DNA of 64,000 nt from Eubacteriales bacterium (GTDB taxonomy: Bacteria > Bacillota > Clostridia > Lachnospirales > Lachnospiraceae). The stretch lies in NCBI GenBank assembly GCA_030524175.1, contig JAUNHC010000004.1, positions 62,001 through 126,000 on the forward strand, in the 5' to 3' direction. The position numbers were made by a program, and so were the translations under genes. Below, piece by piece: positions 24,139-31,252 of the stretch. A model generated the notes under the pieces. That model was not told the origin of the DNA and searched no databases. It saw only the letters and a list, made by a program, of their open reading frames with translations. Position 1 is the stretch's first letter, and each line of letters begins with the position of its first letter.

Positions 24139-25365
24139 TTATTTATTGGAATTTTCAGCCTCAGCCATTTTCATAGCCCGAACCTTCAGAGGAAGTCCGA
24201 AGAGGGTGATAAATCCGTCTGCATCGTGATGGTCATAAAGATCACCGGTGGTAAAGGAAGCAAGTGATTCACTGTACAGGCTGTATGGGGAAGTGGTTCC
24301 GGCTTTGATGATATTGCCTTTGTAAAGCTTGAATTTTACTTCTCCGGTCACATATTTCTGGGTGGATTCTACAAATGCCTGAATTGCTTCACGCAGAGGT
24401 GTGAACCATTTTCCTTCATAAACGATCTGAGCAAACTGGCTGCCCAGTTTCTTCTTAGTCTCCATGGTGTCGCGGTCAAGGATAAGTTCCTCTAACTGGT
24501 CGTGTGCTTCCATAAGGATAGTACCGCCCGGTGTTTCATATACACCCCGTGATTTCATACCTACAACACGGTTTTCAACGATATCGACAATACCGATACC
24601 ATTTTCACCGCCTAATTTATTAAGCTCAGTGATGATTTCAGAAACTTTCATAGCCTTCCCGTTTAAGGTTTTTGGTACGCCGGATTCAAAGGTGATAGTA
24701 ACTTCAGTCTCCTTGTCCGGAGCTTTCTGCGGTGTTACACCTAATACAAGAAGATCATCATAGTTTGGCTCCTGGGCAGGGTCTTCCAGTTCCAGACCTT
24801 CATGGCTGATGTGCCATAAATTCCGGTCACGGCTGTAGCTGTGGCTTGCATCAAAAGGAAGGTTGATTCCATGGGCCTGGCAATATGCAATTTCATCTTC
24901 ACGGGACTGCATGGTCCATACATCAGTCATACGCCAGGGAGCGATGATTTTTAAATCAGGGGCAAGAGCTTTGATTCCAAGCTCAAAACGGATCTGGTCA
25001 TTTCCTTTACCTGTTGCACCGTGGCAGATGGCAGAGGCACCTTCCTTGCGGGCGATTTCCACTAATCTTTTTGCGATTCCCGGACGTGCCATTGATGTGC
25101 CAAGGAGATATTTGTGCTCATAAACAGCACCTGCCTGTACACATGGCATAATGTATTCATCACAGAACTCATCGATAATATTTTCAATATATAATTTAGA
25201 AGCGCCGGAAAGCTGCGCTCTCTCTTCCAGGCCGTCCAGTTCATTTCCCTGCCCGCAGTCAATGCAGCAGCAGATAACCTCATAATCAAAATTTTCTTTC
25301 AGCCACGGAATCAGTGCTGTGGTATCAAGACCGCCTGAGTACGCTAAGATAACTTTTTCTTTCAT
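24139..25365 (-). CDS. argG: Argininosuccinate synthase
   Basis: ArgG joins citrulline and aspartate with ATP to form argininosuccinate. The 408-residue protein begins with the PP-loop motif AYSGGLDTT and contains [19 protein letters not shown] and [11 protein letters not shown], all family hallmarks, and has normal length. ATG 25365 follows AGGAGGAG. It is transcribed away from argCJBD; argH, carbamoyltransferase and carbamoyl phosphate genes are not in the window. Candidate ArgR boxes overlap its promoter, so arginine repression is likely. Confidence 0.97.
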   Translation of the reverse strand: MKEKVILAYSGGLDTTALIPWLKENFDYEVICCCIDCGQGNELDGLEERAQLSGASKLYIENIIDEFCDEYIMPCVQAGAVYEHKYLLGTSMARPGIAKRLVEIARKEGASAICHGATGKGNDQIRFELGIKALAPDLKIIAPWRMTDVWTMQSREDEIAYCQAHGINLPFDASHSYSRDRNLWHISHEGLELEDPAQEPNYDDLLVLGVTPQKAPDKETEVTITFESGVPKTLNGKAMKVSEIITELNKLGGENGIGIVDIVENRVVGMKSRGVYETPGGTILMEAHDQLEELILDRDTMETKKKLGSQFAQIVYEGKWFTPLREAIQAFVESTQKYVTGEVKFKLYKGNIIKAGTTSPYSLYSESLASFTTGDLYDHHDADGFITLFGLPLKVRAMKMAEAENSNK

Positions 25366-25442
25366 AATGATCTCCTCCTGGAATTCTGAATTTTTTATCG
25401 CCCTGCACTAACAGCGGAGCGTTAATCTCTTTGATTTCGTTT

Positions 25443-25572
25443 TGTATAAATATTCATCTTCAACGGAGGATTTTTGCCTCCGTGGTGCTGACAATGGATA
25501 ATATACAACATTTTTTATAAATATGCAAGAGGTATTTCGAAAAAACTCAAAAAATTTTTGCATAAAAATTCA
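25443..25572. promoter_or_regulatory. argG promoter with three candidate ARG boxes
   Basis: Minus-strand TTGCAT (25523-25528) and TATATT (25500-25505) are 17 bases apart. Three 14-mers fit the ArgR pattern TGNAT-N4-ATNCA: TGTATAAATATTCA (25443-25456), TTTATAAATATGCA (25514-25527, overlapping the -35; first position less exact) and TGCATAAAAATTCA (25559-25572). A perfect ACGGAGG/CCTCCGT hairpin (25463-25483) lies in the argG leader. ArgR boxes are established in Firmicutes; the assignment here is by pattern only. Confidence 0.6.
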
Positions 25573-25646
25573 TAATATAATAGGAAAAAACATATGATAA
25601 TGCACAAAACAATGAAAAATTACCGGGATGATAATGAAAATGGCTA

Positions 25647-25675
25647 TTGCATAATATGCAGAAAAGATGTATAAT
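25647..25675 (+). promoter_or_regulatory. Promoter of argCJBD
   Basis: TTGCAT (25647-25652) and TATAAT (25670-25675) are 17 bases apart. TGCATAATATGCA at 25648-25660 overlaps the -35 and resembles an ARG box with one base less in the centre. Confidence 0.7.
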
Positions 25676-25701
25676 CTATCCATTGTTACATAGGAAACAC
25701 A

Positions 25702-25860
25702 GGGGCTGCGCACCCCGGAATATAGCCGCAGCGAGTACGGCAGAGGAGGAATGGGCTTGCGCCCACCCCGGAATGCAGCCGCAGAGAATGTGGCAGAGGA
25801 GGAATGGGCTTGCGCCCACCCCAGAATGCAGCCGCAGTAAATGCGGCAGAGGAGGAAGTT
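25702..25860 (+). repeat. Three tandem 53-bp hairpin plus Shine-Dalgarno units before argC
   Basis: GAGGAGGA recurs at 25743, 25796 and 25849. Each unit has a GGGC...GCCC-type hairpin (GGGCTTGCGCCC in units 2 and 3), a GCCGCA...TGYGGC-type hairpin (degenerate in unit 1) and AGAGGAGGAA. The final ribosome site serves the argC ATG five bases on. A 53-base period cannot stay in frame, so the array is not a protein extension. Units 2 and 3 are nearly identical, implying recent duplication. Confidence 0.88.
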
Positions 25861-26901
25861 ATGATCAGAGTTGGTATTATTGGGGCTACGGGTTATGCCG
25901 GGTCGGAGATTGTGAGACTGGTGCTGGGACATAAGGATGCTGAAATTGCATGGTATGGGTCCAGAAGTTATATTGACAAGAATTACGCAGGGATCTATCA
26001 GAACTTTTTTAAGCTGGTGGATGCAAAGTGTATGGATGACAATATGGCAGCTTTGGCAGATGAAGTAGATGTGATTTTTACAGCAACACCGCAGGGCCTG
26101 TGTGCGTCCCTTATAAATGAAGAGATCCTTTCTAAAGTTAAGGTGATCGATCTGAGCGCAGATTTCCGTATCAAGGATGTGGCAAAATATGAGAAATGGT
26201 ACGGGATTGAGCATAAGTCTCCCCAGTATGTGGAGGAGGCAGTGTATGGGCTTTGTGAGATTAACCGTGAGGATATTAAAAAAGCAAGGCTTATCGCAAA
26301 TCCGGGATGTTATCCTACTTGCTCAACTTTGTCAATCTATCCGTTGTTAAAGGAAGGGATCATTGATCCGTCCACTATTATTATTGATGCCAAGTCCGGA
26401 ACTTCAGGTGCCGGAAGAGGGGCTAAGGTGGATAATCTTTATTGTGAGGTCAATGAGAATATCAAGGCTTATGGTGTGGCCAGCCACAGGCATACGCCGG
26501 AGATCGAAGACCAGTTAAGCTACGCATGCGGCCAGGACATATTAATTAACTTCACGCCCCATCTCGTACCAATGAACAGGGGGATTCTTGTAACGGCTTA
26601 TGCATCTTTGTGTAAGGATGTGTCTTATGAGGAAGTGAAAGCTGTCTATGACAAATATTATGACAAAGAAACGTTTGTCAGAGTTTTGGACAAAGATGTA
26701 TGCCCCCAGACAAAATGGGTGGAAGGCAGTAATTATGTGGATGTCAATTTCAAGATCGATCCAAGGACTAAGAGGATCATCATGATGGGAGCAATGGATA
26801 ATCTAGTGAAGGGCGCGGCAGGACAGGCAGTACAGAATATGAATCTGCTGTTCGGATTCAATGAGGCTGAAGGTCTTTTACAGGTGCCCATGTTCCCGTA
26901 A
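25861..26901 (+). CDS. argC: N-acetyl-gamma-glutamyl-phosphate reductase
   Basis: ArgC reduces N-acetylglutamyl phosphate to the semialdehyde with NADPH. The 346-residue protein has the nucleotide motif GATGYAG (residues 9-15) and catalytic Cys150 in ANPGCYPT, and ends with the expected dimerisation domain. The start is ATG 25861 (MIRVGIIGATG), directly behind the last repeat's AGGAGG; an upstream in-frame ATG at 25804 would read through the repeats and is rejected. It is first in argC-argJ-argB-argD and separated from argJ by another repeat array. Confidence 0.97.
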   Translation: MIRVGIIGATGYAGSEIVRLVLGHKDAEIAWYGSRSYIDKNYAGIYQNFFKLVDAKCMDDNMAALADEVDVIFTATPQGLCASLINEEILSKVKVIDLSADFRIKDVAKYEKWYGIEHKSPQYVEEAVYGLCEINREDIKKARLIANPGCYPTCSTLSIYPLLKEGIIDPSTIIIDAKSGTSGAGRGAKVDNLYCEVNENIKAYGVASHRHTPEIEDQLSYACGQDILINFTPHLVPMNRGILVTAYASLCKDVSYEEVKAVYDKYYDKETFVRVLDKDVCPQTKWVEGSNYVDVNFKIDPRTKRIIMMGAMDNLVKGAAGQAVQNMNLLFGFNEAEGLLQVPMFP

Positions 26902-26914
26902 TATACAGTAACTG

Positions 26915-27058
26915 TACCAGAATATAGCCGCAGTAAATGCGGCATGGGAGGAAACGGCGAAGCCGTACCAGAATGTAGCCGCAGTAAATGCGGCATGGGA
27001 GGAAACGGCGAAGCCGTACCAGAATATAGCCGCAGTAAATGCGGCATGGGAGGAAAAT
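26915..27058 (+). repeat. Three tandem 51-bp hairpin plus Shine-Dalgarno units before argJ
   Basis: GGGAGG recurs at 26946, 26997 and 27048. Units contain GCCGCA-GTAAA-TGCGGC, then ATGGGAGGAAA, then ACGGC-GAA-GCCGT (between units). The three copies are almost identical. The last GGGAGG lies five bases before the argJ ATG. The GCCGCA hairpin is shared with the argC and argB leaders, so the three arg leaders are related. Confidence 0.9.
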
Positions 27059-28282
27059 ATGAAGATAATTACAGGTGGTGTTACTGCTGCAAAGGGGTTC
27101 AGGGCGGCAGCGGCAGCGGCAGAAATCAAATATAAGAACCGTACGGATATGGCAATGATATACAGCGAGATGCCGTGTGCGGCGGCAGGTACTTTTACTA
27201 CTAATGTGGTAAAGGCAGCGCCCGTAAAGTGGGATCAGGAAATTGTATATAATCACACCTATGCTCAGGCAGTGGTCTGCAACAGCGGTATTGCCAATGC
27301 TTGTACAGGGGCGGAAGGATACGGGTACTGTAAGGATACGGCCGATGCAGCTGCAGAAGCACTGGGAATCCCGGCAGACAGTGTTCTGGTGGCTTCCACA
27401 GGTGTGATCGGGATGCAGATTCCTATGGAGCGGATTAAAAATGGAGTGAAAGCCATGGCTCCCGAGCTGTCACCTGCGTTGGAGGCTGGTTCGGAGGCTG
27501 CCAAGGCGATCATGACTACAGACACTGTTAAAAAAGAAGCGGCAGTACAGGTGGAAATCGGCGGAAAGACTGTTACAGTGGGAGGGATGTGTAAAGGATC
27601 TGGCATGATCCATCCCAATATGTGTACAATGCTGGGGTTTGTGACCACAGATGCCTGTATTTCCAAGAAAATGCTTCAGGAAGCGTTGAGCGAGGACGTA
27701 AAGGATACCTATAATATGGTTTCCGTGGACGGGGATACATCTACAAATGATACGGTTCTGCTGCTGGCAAACGGAATGGCAGGAAATCCGGAAATCACTG
27801 AAAAAGATGAAGATTATGAGACATTTAAGAAGGCCTTGAATTATGTGAACACATGTCTGGCAAAGAAAATTGCCGGGGACGGTGAAGGGGCCACAGCCTT
27901 ATTTGAAGTGAAAATAATAGGGGCTGAAAATAAGGAACAGGCAGTTACCCTGAGTAAGTCAGTTGTCACCTCATCTTTGACAAAAGCGGCTATTTACGGA
28001 CATGATGCCAACTGGGGGAGAATACTGTGTGCCATGGGTTATTCCGGCGCTCAGTTTGACCCGGAAAAGGTAGATTTATACTTTGAGAGCCGGGCCGGCA
28101 AGATTAAAATCATTGAAAACGGTGTATCTACAGGCTACAGCGAAGAAGAGGCTACGAAAATCCTTTCAGAAAACGAAGTGACCGCTATTGCTGACATGAA
28201 AATGGGAAATGCCTCTGCCACAGCCTGGGGTTGTGACTTGACTTATGACTATGTGAAAATTAATGCGGATTACCGCTCTTGA
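27059..28282 (+). CDS. argJ: Bifunctional ornithine acetyltransferase / N-acetylglutamate synthase
   Basis: ArgJ recycles the acetyl group from N-acetylornithine to glutamate. The 407-residue precursor should cleave itself before Thr190 in SGMIHPNMCTMLGFV, giving alpha and beta chains; the usual ATML is CTML here. The N-terminus GGVTAAKGFRAAA and the later VDGDTSTNDT and HDANWGRI blocks are family hallmarks. As no argA or argE is in this operon, the cyclic route is implied. Whether it can also use acetyl-CoA cannot be told from sequence alone. Confidence 0.96.
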   Translation: MKIITGGVTAAKGFRAAAAAAEIKYKNRTDMAMIYSEMPCAAAGTFTTNVVKAAPVKWDQEIVYNHTYAQAVVCNSGIANACTGAEGYGYCKDTADAAAEALGIPADSVLVASTGVIGMQIPMERIKNGVKAMAPELSPALEAGSEAAKAIMTTDTVKKEAAVQVEIGGKTVTVGGMCKGSGMIHPNMCTMLGFVTTDACISKKMLQEALSEDVKDTYNMVSVDGDTSTNDTVLLLANGMAGNPEITEKDEDYETFKKALNYVNTCLAKKIAGDGEGATALFEVKIIGAENKEQAVTLSKSVVTSSLTKAAIYGHDANWGRILCAMGYSGAQFDPEKVDLYFESRAGKIKIIENGVSTGYSEEEATKILSENEVTAIADMKMGNASATAWGCDLTYDYVKINADYRS

Positions 28283-28300
28283 GATTTTGGTAAAGCAGGA

Positions 28301-28351
28301 AGGGCTTCAGCCCTGGAAAGGAGCCGCAGCAGCTGCGGCAAAGGAGGAAGT
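28301..28351 (+). promoter_or_regulatory. Single hairpin plus Shine-Dalgarno unit before argB
   Basis: AGGGCT-TC-AGCCCT (28301-28314), then GCCGCAGC-A-GCTGCGGC (28323-28339), then AAAGGAGGAA directly before the argB ATG. It has the same order and the same GCCGCA stem as the argC and argJ units but only one copy. Confidence 0.7.
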
Positions 28352-29248
28352 ATGGTTAATCAGAAGTATCTGGATAAAGCGGAGGTGTTGATTGAGGCAC
28401 TTCCTTACATTCAGCGGTTTAACCGCAAAATAGTAGTGGTGAAATACGGTGGAAGTGCCATGCTGGATGAAGAACTGAAAAAGAATGTCATCAAGGATGT
28501 TGTGCTCTTAAAGCTTGTAGGATTTAAGCCTATTATCGTCCACGGGGGCGGTAAGGAAATCAGCCGGTGGGTAGGCAAGGTAGGAATGGAGGCTAAGTTC
28601 ATCAACGGGCTGCGTGTCACAGACAAGGATACCATGGAGATTGCGGAAATGGTACTTGCAAAGGTGAATAACGAGCTTGTGACTTTGGTACAGTCACTTG
28701 GCGTAAAGGCTGTAGGCATCAGCGGCAAGGACGGAGGACTGCTTCAGTGTAAAAAGAAACTGTCCGGCGGAGAAGATATCGGTTATGTAGGTGATATCAC
28801 AAAAGTAGACCCGCAGGTTCTTTATGACCTTCTGGAAAAAGATTTCCTGCCCATCATCTTTCCGGTGGGTTATGATGAAAATTTCGATACCTATAATATT
28901 AATGCCGATGATGCTGCCTGTGCCATTGCAGAAGCCGTAAATGCGGAAAAGCTTGCTTTCCTTTCAGATATCGAGGGTGTCTATAAGGACCAGAACGATC
29001 CGGCCTCATTAATATCAGAGCTTCATGTGAATGAGGCTGAGGGGCTTATTTCCGACGGGTATGTTGGGGGAGGAATGATTCCAAAGCTGCGCAATTGTAT
29101 TGATGCCATAGAAAACGGTGTCAACCGTGTACATATTCTTGACGGCAGGATCCCCCACAGCCTGCTGCTGGAAATTTTCACCAACAAAGGTATCGGCACG
29201 GCTATTTTGAGAGAGGACGGTGAGAAATACTATCATGAACATGCTTGA
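28352..29248 (+). CDS. argB: Acetylglutamate kinase
   Basis: ArgB phosphorylates N-acetylglutamate. The 298-residue protein has the amino-acid-kinase motifs VVKYGGSAM (residues about 28-36), [11 protein letters not shown], and DGGLLQCKK, and ends with [11 protein letters not shown], typical of the family; the length matches arginine-sensitive hexameric enzymes. ATG 28352 lies behind AAAGGAGGAA. Its 3' end overlaps argD by 14 bases. Confidence 0.97.
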   Translation: MVNQKYLDKAEVLIEALPYIQRFNRKIVVVKYGGSAMLDEELKKNVIKDVVLLKLVGFKPIIVHGGGKEISRWVGKVGMEAKFINGLRVTDKDTMEIAEMVLAKVNNELVTLVQSLGVKAVGISGKDGGLLQCKKKLSGGEDIGYVGDITKVDPQVLYDLLEKDFLPIIFPVGYDENFDTYNINADDAACAIAEAVNAEKLAFLSDIEGVYKDQNDPASLISELHVNEAEGLISDGYVGGGMIPKLRNCIDAIENGVNRVHILDGRIPHSLLLEIFTNKGIGTAILREDGEKYYHEHA

Positions 29249-30422
29249 GCAGATGGAAGAAGCAGAAGTAAATATACTGCATACTTATAATCGTTTTCCC
29301 GTAGTATTTCAGCGGGGTGAGGGATGCTATCTTTACGATACAGAGGGAAAGAAATACCTGGATTTTGCGGCCGGGATTGCAGTGAATGCCCTTGGATACC
29401 ATTACCCGGGGTATGACGAAGCGCTGAAGGAGCAGATTGACAAGCTCATCCATATTTCCAATTTATATTATAACCAGCCGATCATTGAAGCCGGTGCAAA
29501 GCTGGTGCTCACAAGCCGGATGAGTAAGGCGTTTTTTACCAACAGCGGAACTGAGGCCATTGAGGGTGCTCTGAAGGCTGCCAAGAAATATGCTTATGCA
29601 AGAGACGGCCATGCGGATCATGAAATTATAGCCATGAATCATTCTTTCCACGGAAGAAGTATAGGGGCCTTGTCTGTGACAGGCAATGCCCATTACCGGG
29701 AAGCCTTCGAGCCTTTAATGGGGGGAGTGAAATTTGCTGATTTCAATGACCTGGAAAGCGTGAAGGCACAGATCACAGATAAAACCTGTGCGATCATCAC
29801 AGAGACAGTGCAAGGTGAGGGGGGCATCTATCCTGCGGAAAAAGAATTCCTGGAAGGGCTTCGTAAGATCTGCGATGAAAAAGATATCATCCTCATATTT
29901 GATGAAATCCAGTGTGGAATGGGAAGGACCGGCTATTACTTTGCATGGCAGGCATATGGAGTCCAGCCTGATATCATGACTTGTGCCAAAGCTCTGGGAA
30001 GCGGGGTGCCTGTAGGGGCCTTTGTCCTTAATGAAAAGGCGGCCGCCTCATCTCTGGAACCGGGGGATCATGGCACTACTTACGGGGGAAATCCCTTTGC
30101 ATGTGCTGCGGTGAGCAAGGTGTTCAGCATCTTTGAAAAGGATATGATACTTGCCCATGTCCAGGAGCTTACCCCCTATCTGGAGGAGAAACTGGATGCT
30201 TTAAAAGAAAAATATGACTGTATTTCCGAAAGAAGAGGGATGGGCTTTATGCAGGGACTTGTGATAACCGGCCGTCCTGTAGGAGAAATTGTAAAAAAAG
30301 CTCTTGATGCAGGCCTTCTGGTGATTTCTGCCGGCAGTGATGTCCTGCGCCTTGTGCCGCCCCTTGTGATCACAAAGGCTCATGTGGATGAGATGGTGGG
30401 CATACTGGAAGAGGTGTTATAG
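29235..30422 (+). CDS. argD: Acetylornithine aminotransferase
   Basis: ArgD converts N-acetylglutamate semialdehyde to N-acetylornithine using glutamate and PLP. The ~395-residue protein has the class III aminotransferase blocks [26 protein letters not shown] and the PLP lysine in [14 protein letters not shown]. The likely start is ATG 29235, inside the argB 3' end; ATG 29241 and 29253 are possible. It closes the operon and is followed by a terminator. Confidence 0.95.
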   Translation: MNMLEQMEEAEVNILHTYNRFPVVFQRGEGCYLYDTEGKKYLDFAAGIAVNALGYHYPGYDEALKEQIDKLIHISNLYYNQPIIEAGAKLVLTSRMSKAFFTNSGTEAIEGALKAAKKYAYARDGHADHEIIAMNHSFHGRSIGALSVTGNAHYREAFEPLMGGVKFADFNDLESVKAQITDKTCAIITETVQGEGGIYPAEKEFLEGLRKICDEKDIILIFDEIQCGMGRTGYYFAWQAYGVQPDIMTCAKALGSGVPVGAFVLNEKAAASSLEPGDHGTTYGGNPFACAAVSKVFSIFEKDMILAHVQELTPYLEEKLDALKEKYDCISERRGMGFMQGLVITGRPVGEIVKKALDAGLLVISAGSDVLRLVPPLVITKAHVDEMVGILEEVL

Positions 30423-30432
30423 GAATGTGTAT

Positions 30433-30457
30433 AGGGACCGTGATGCGGTCCCTTTTG
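30433..30457 (+). terminator. Terminator of argCJBD
   Basis: GGGACCG/CGGTCCC hairpin followed by TTTTGT. Confidence 0.8.
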
Positions 30458-30538
30458 TATTACCCTTGCAGCAGTTCTCAGCTGCCTGAACCGCTGTATT
30501 TAACCTTCAGAAAAATGGAAAAATTATTCAATAAGGGA

Positions 30539-30580
30539 TTGACAACAGCATATAATTAGTATAAACTAACTTAAGAGTTA
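30539..30580 (+). promoter_or_regulatory. feo promoter with DtxR-box-like operator
   Basis: TTGACA (30539-30544) precedes TATAAA (30560-30565) with a short 15-base spacer. TTAGTATAAACTAACTTAA (30556-30574) matches 14 of 19 positions of the IdeR/DtxR consensus TTAGGTTAGSCTAACCTAA and covers the -10. A second dyad CTAACT-TAAG-AGTTAG (30566-30581) overlaps it. Iron-dependent repression is inferred; the DtxR-type gene at 10129 is a candidate regulator. Confidence 0.55.
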
Positions 30581-30630
30581 GAAAGAAATAACTTTCTTGT
30601 GGAATGAATCTTGTGGAATGGAGGTAGCTT

Positions 30631-30843
30631 ATGCAGCCATTAGTATTTTTACAACCAGGTGATGATGGGACTATTAAGCGGATCAGCGGTGCGGAAGAAA
30701 CCCGTAGGTTTTTAGCCGGGCTTGGGTTTGTGGAATCATCGTGTGTAAGAGTCATATCCCGTTTTAACGGGAATATGATCGTAAATGTGAAGGATTCAAG
30801 GGTTGCCATTAATAAAGAGATGGCCAGGCATATTATGGTCTGA
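30631..30843 (+). CDS. feoA: FeoA-domain protein 1
   Basis: The 70-residue protein is a single FeoA (SH3-like) domain: LQPGDDGTIKRISG, then LGFVESSCVRVISRFNGNMIVNVKDSRVAINKEMA. FeoA proteins assist FeoB in ferrous iron import from the cytoplasmic side. ATG 30631 has GGAGG six bases upstream. It is the first of two feoA genes in the operon and is more divergent than the second; a 128-base gap with a repeat separates them. Confidence 0.88.
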   Translation: MQPLVFLQPGDDGTIKRISGAEETRRFLAGLGFVESSCVRVISRFNGNMIVNVKDSRVAINKEMARHIMV

Positions 30844-30916
30844 GACCAATGTCTGTGCGGGAAATCAGACAGCCGGAAACTGTTTTTTCAGCAGTTAAGG
30901 ATAGTATGTAATTATC

Positions 30917-30944
30917 GGTTACTGGTCACGGAGAGAACAATAAC
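30917..30944. repeat. Partial palindromic repeat between the feoA genes
   Basis: GGTTACTGGTCACGGAGAG followed by AACAATAAC matches the last hairpin of the element at 22715-22862 (TTRCTGGTCACGGAGWGAAC). Pairing within this copy is weaker. Confidence 0.5.
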
Positions 30945-30971
30945 AATTATTGACAGGGAGGAAGAGATAAG

Positions 30972-31199
30972 ATGACTTTACGCGAGGCGAAAGTAGGTTC
31001 TACAGTGGTTGTCGCCAAAATTGACGGCGACGGGGCATACAAACGCAGGATTATGGACATGGGAATTACCAAAGGCAGCGATATTTTTATACGGAAAGTG
31101 GCGCCCCTCGGAGATCCGGTAGAGATTACCGTGAGAGGCTATGAGCTTTCTCTGCGCAAGCAGGATGCAGGCTGTGTGGAAGTAAGATTGAAAAATTAA
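30972..31199 (+). CDS. feoA: FeoA-domain protein 2
   Basis: The 75-residue protein is a canonical FeoA domain: MTLREAKVGSTVVVAKIDGD, RRIMDMGITKGSDIFIRKVAPLGDP and EITVRGYELSLRKQDA. ATG 30972 follows GGGAGGAAGAG. It is 53 bases upstream of feoB and is the likely direct FeoB partner. Two feoA copies are common in Clostridia. Confidence 0.93.
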   Translation: MTLREAKVGSTVVVAKIDGDGAYKRRIMDMGITKGSDIFIRKVAPLGDPVEITVRGYELSLRKQDAGCVEVRLKN

Positions 31200-31252
31200 G
31201 ACTGTTTTTTTATAGTTGAGTTAATCAGAACTAACAAGAGGAGGATGAAAAA

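Noticed and set aside
25804-25860. N-terminal extension of ArgC reading through the leader repeats
   Set aside because: The 53-base period changes frame between units, the extension is unlike ArgC, and ATG 25861 has an ideal ribosome site.
25366-25860. T-box or arginine leader peptide for the arg genes
   Set aside because: No T-box consensus and no Arg-rich short frame was seen; ARG-box-like sites give a simpler explanation.
30631-31199. Single feoA split by a frameshift or insertion
   Set aside because: Each reading frame is a complete FeoA domain with its own ribosome site, and the two differ in sequence.
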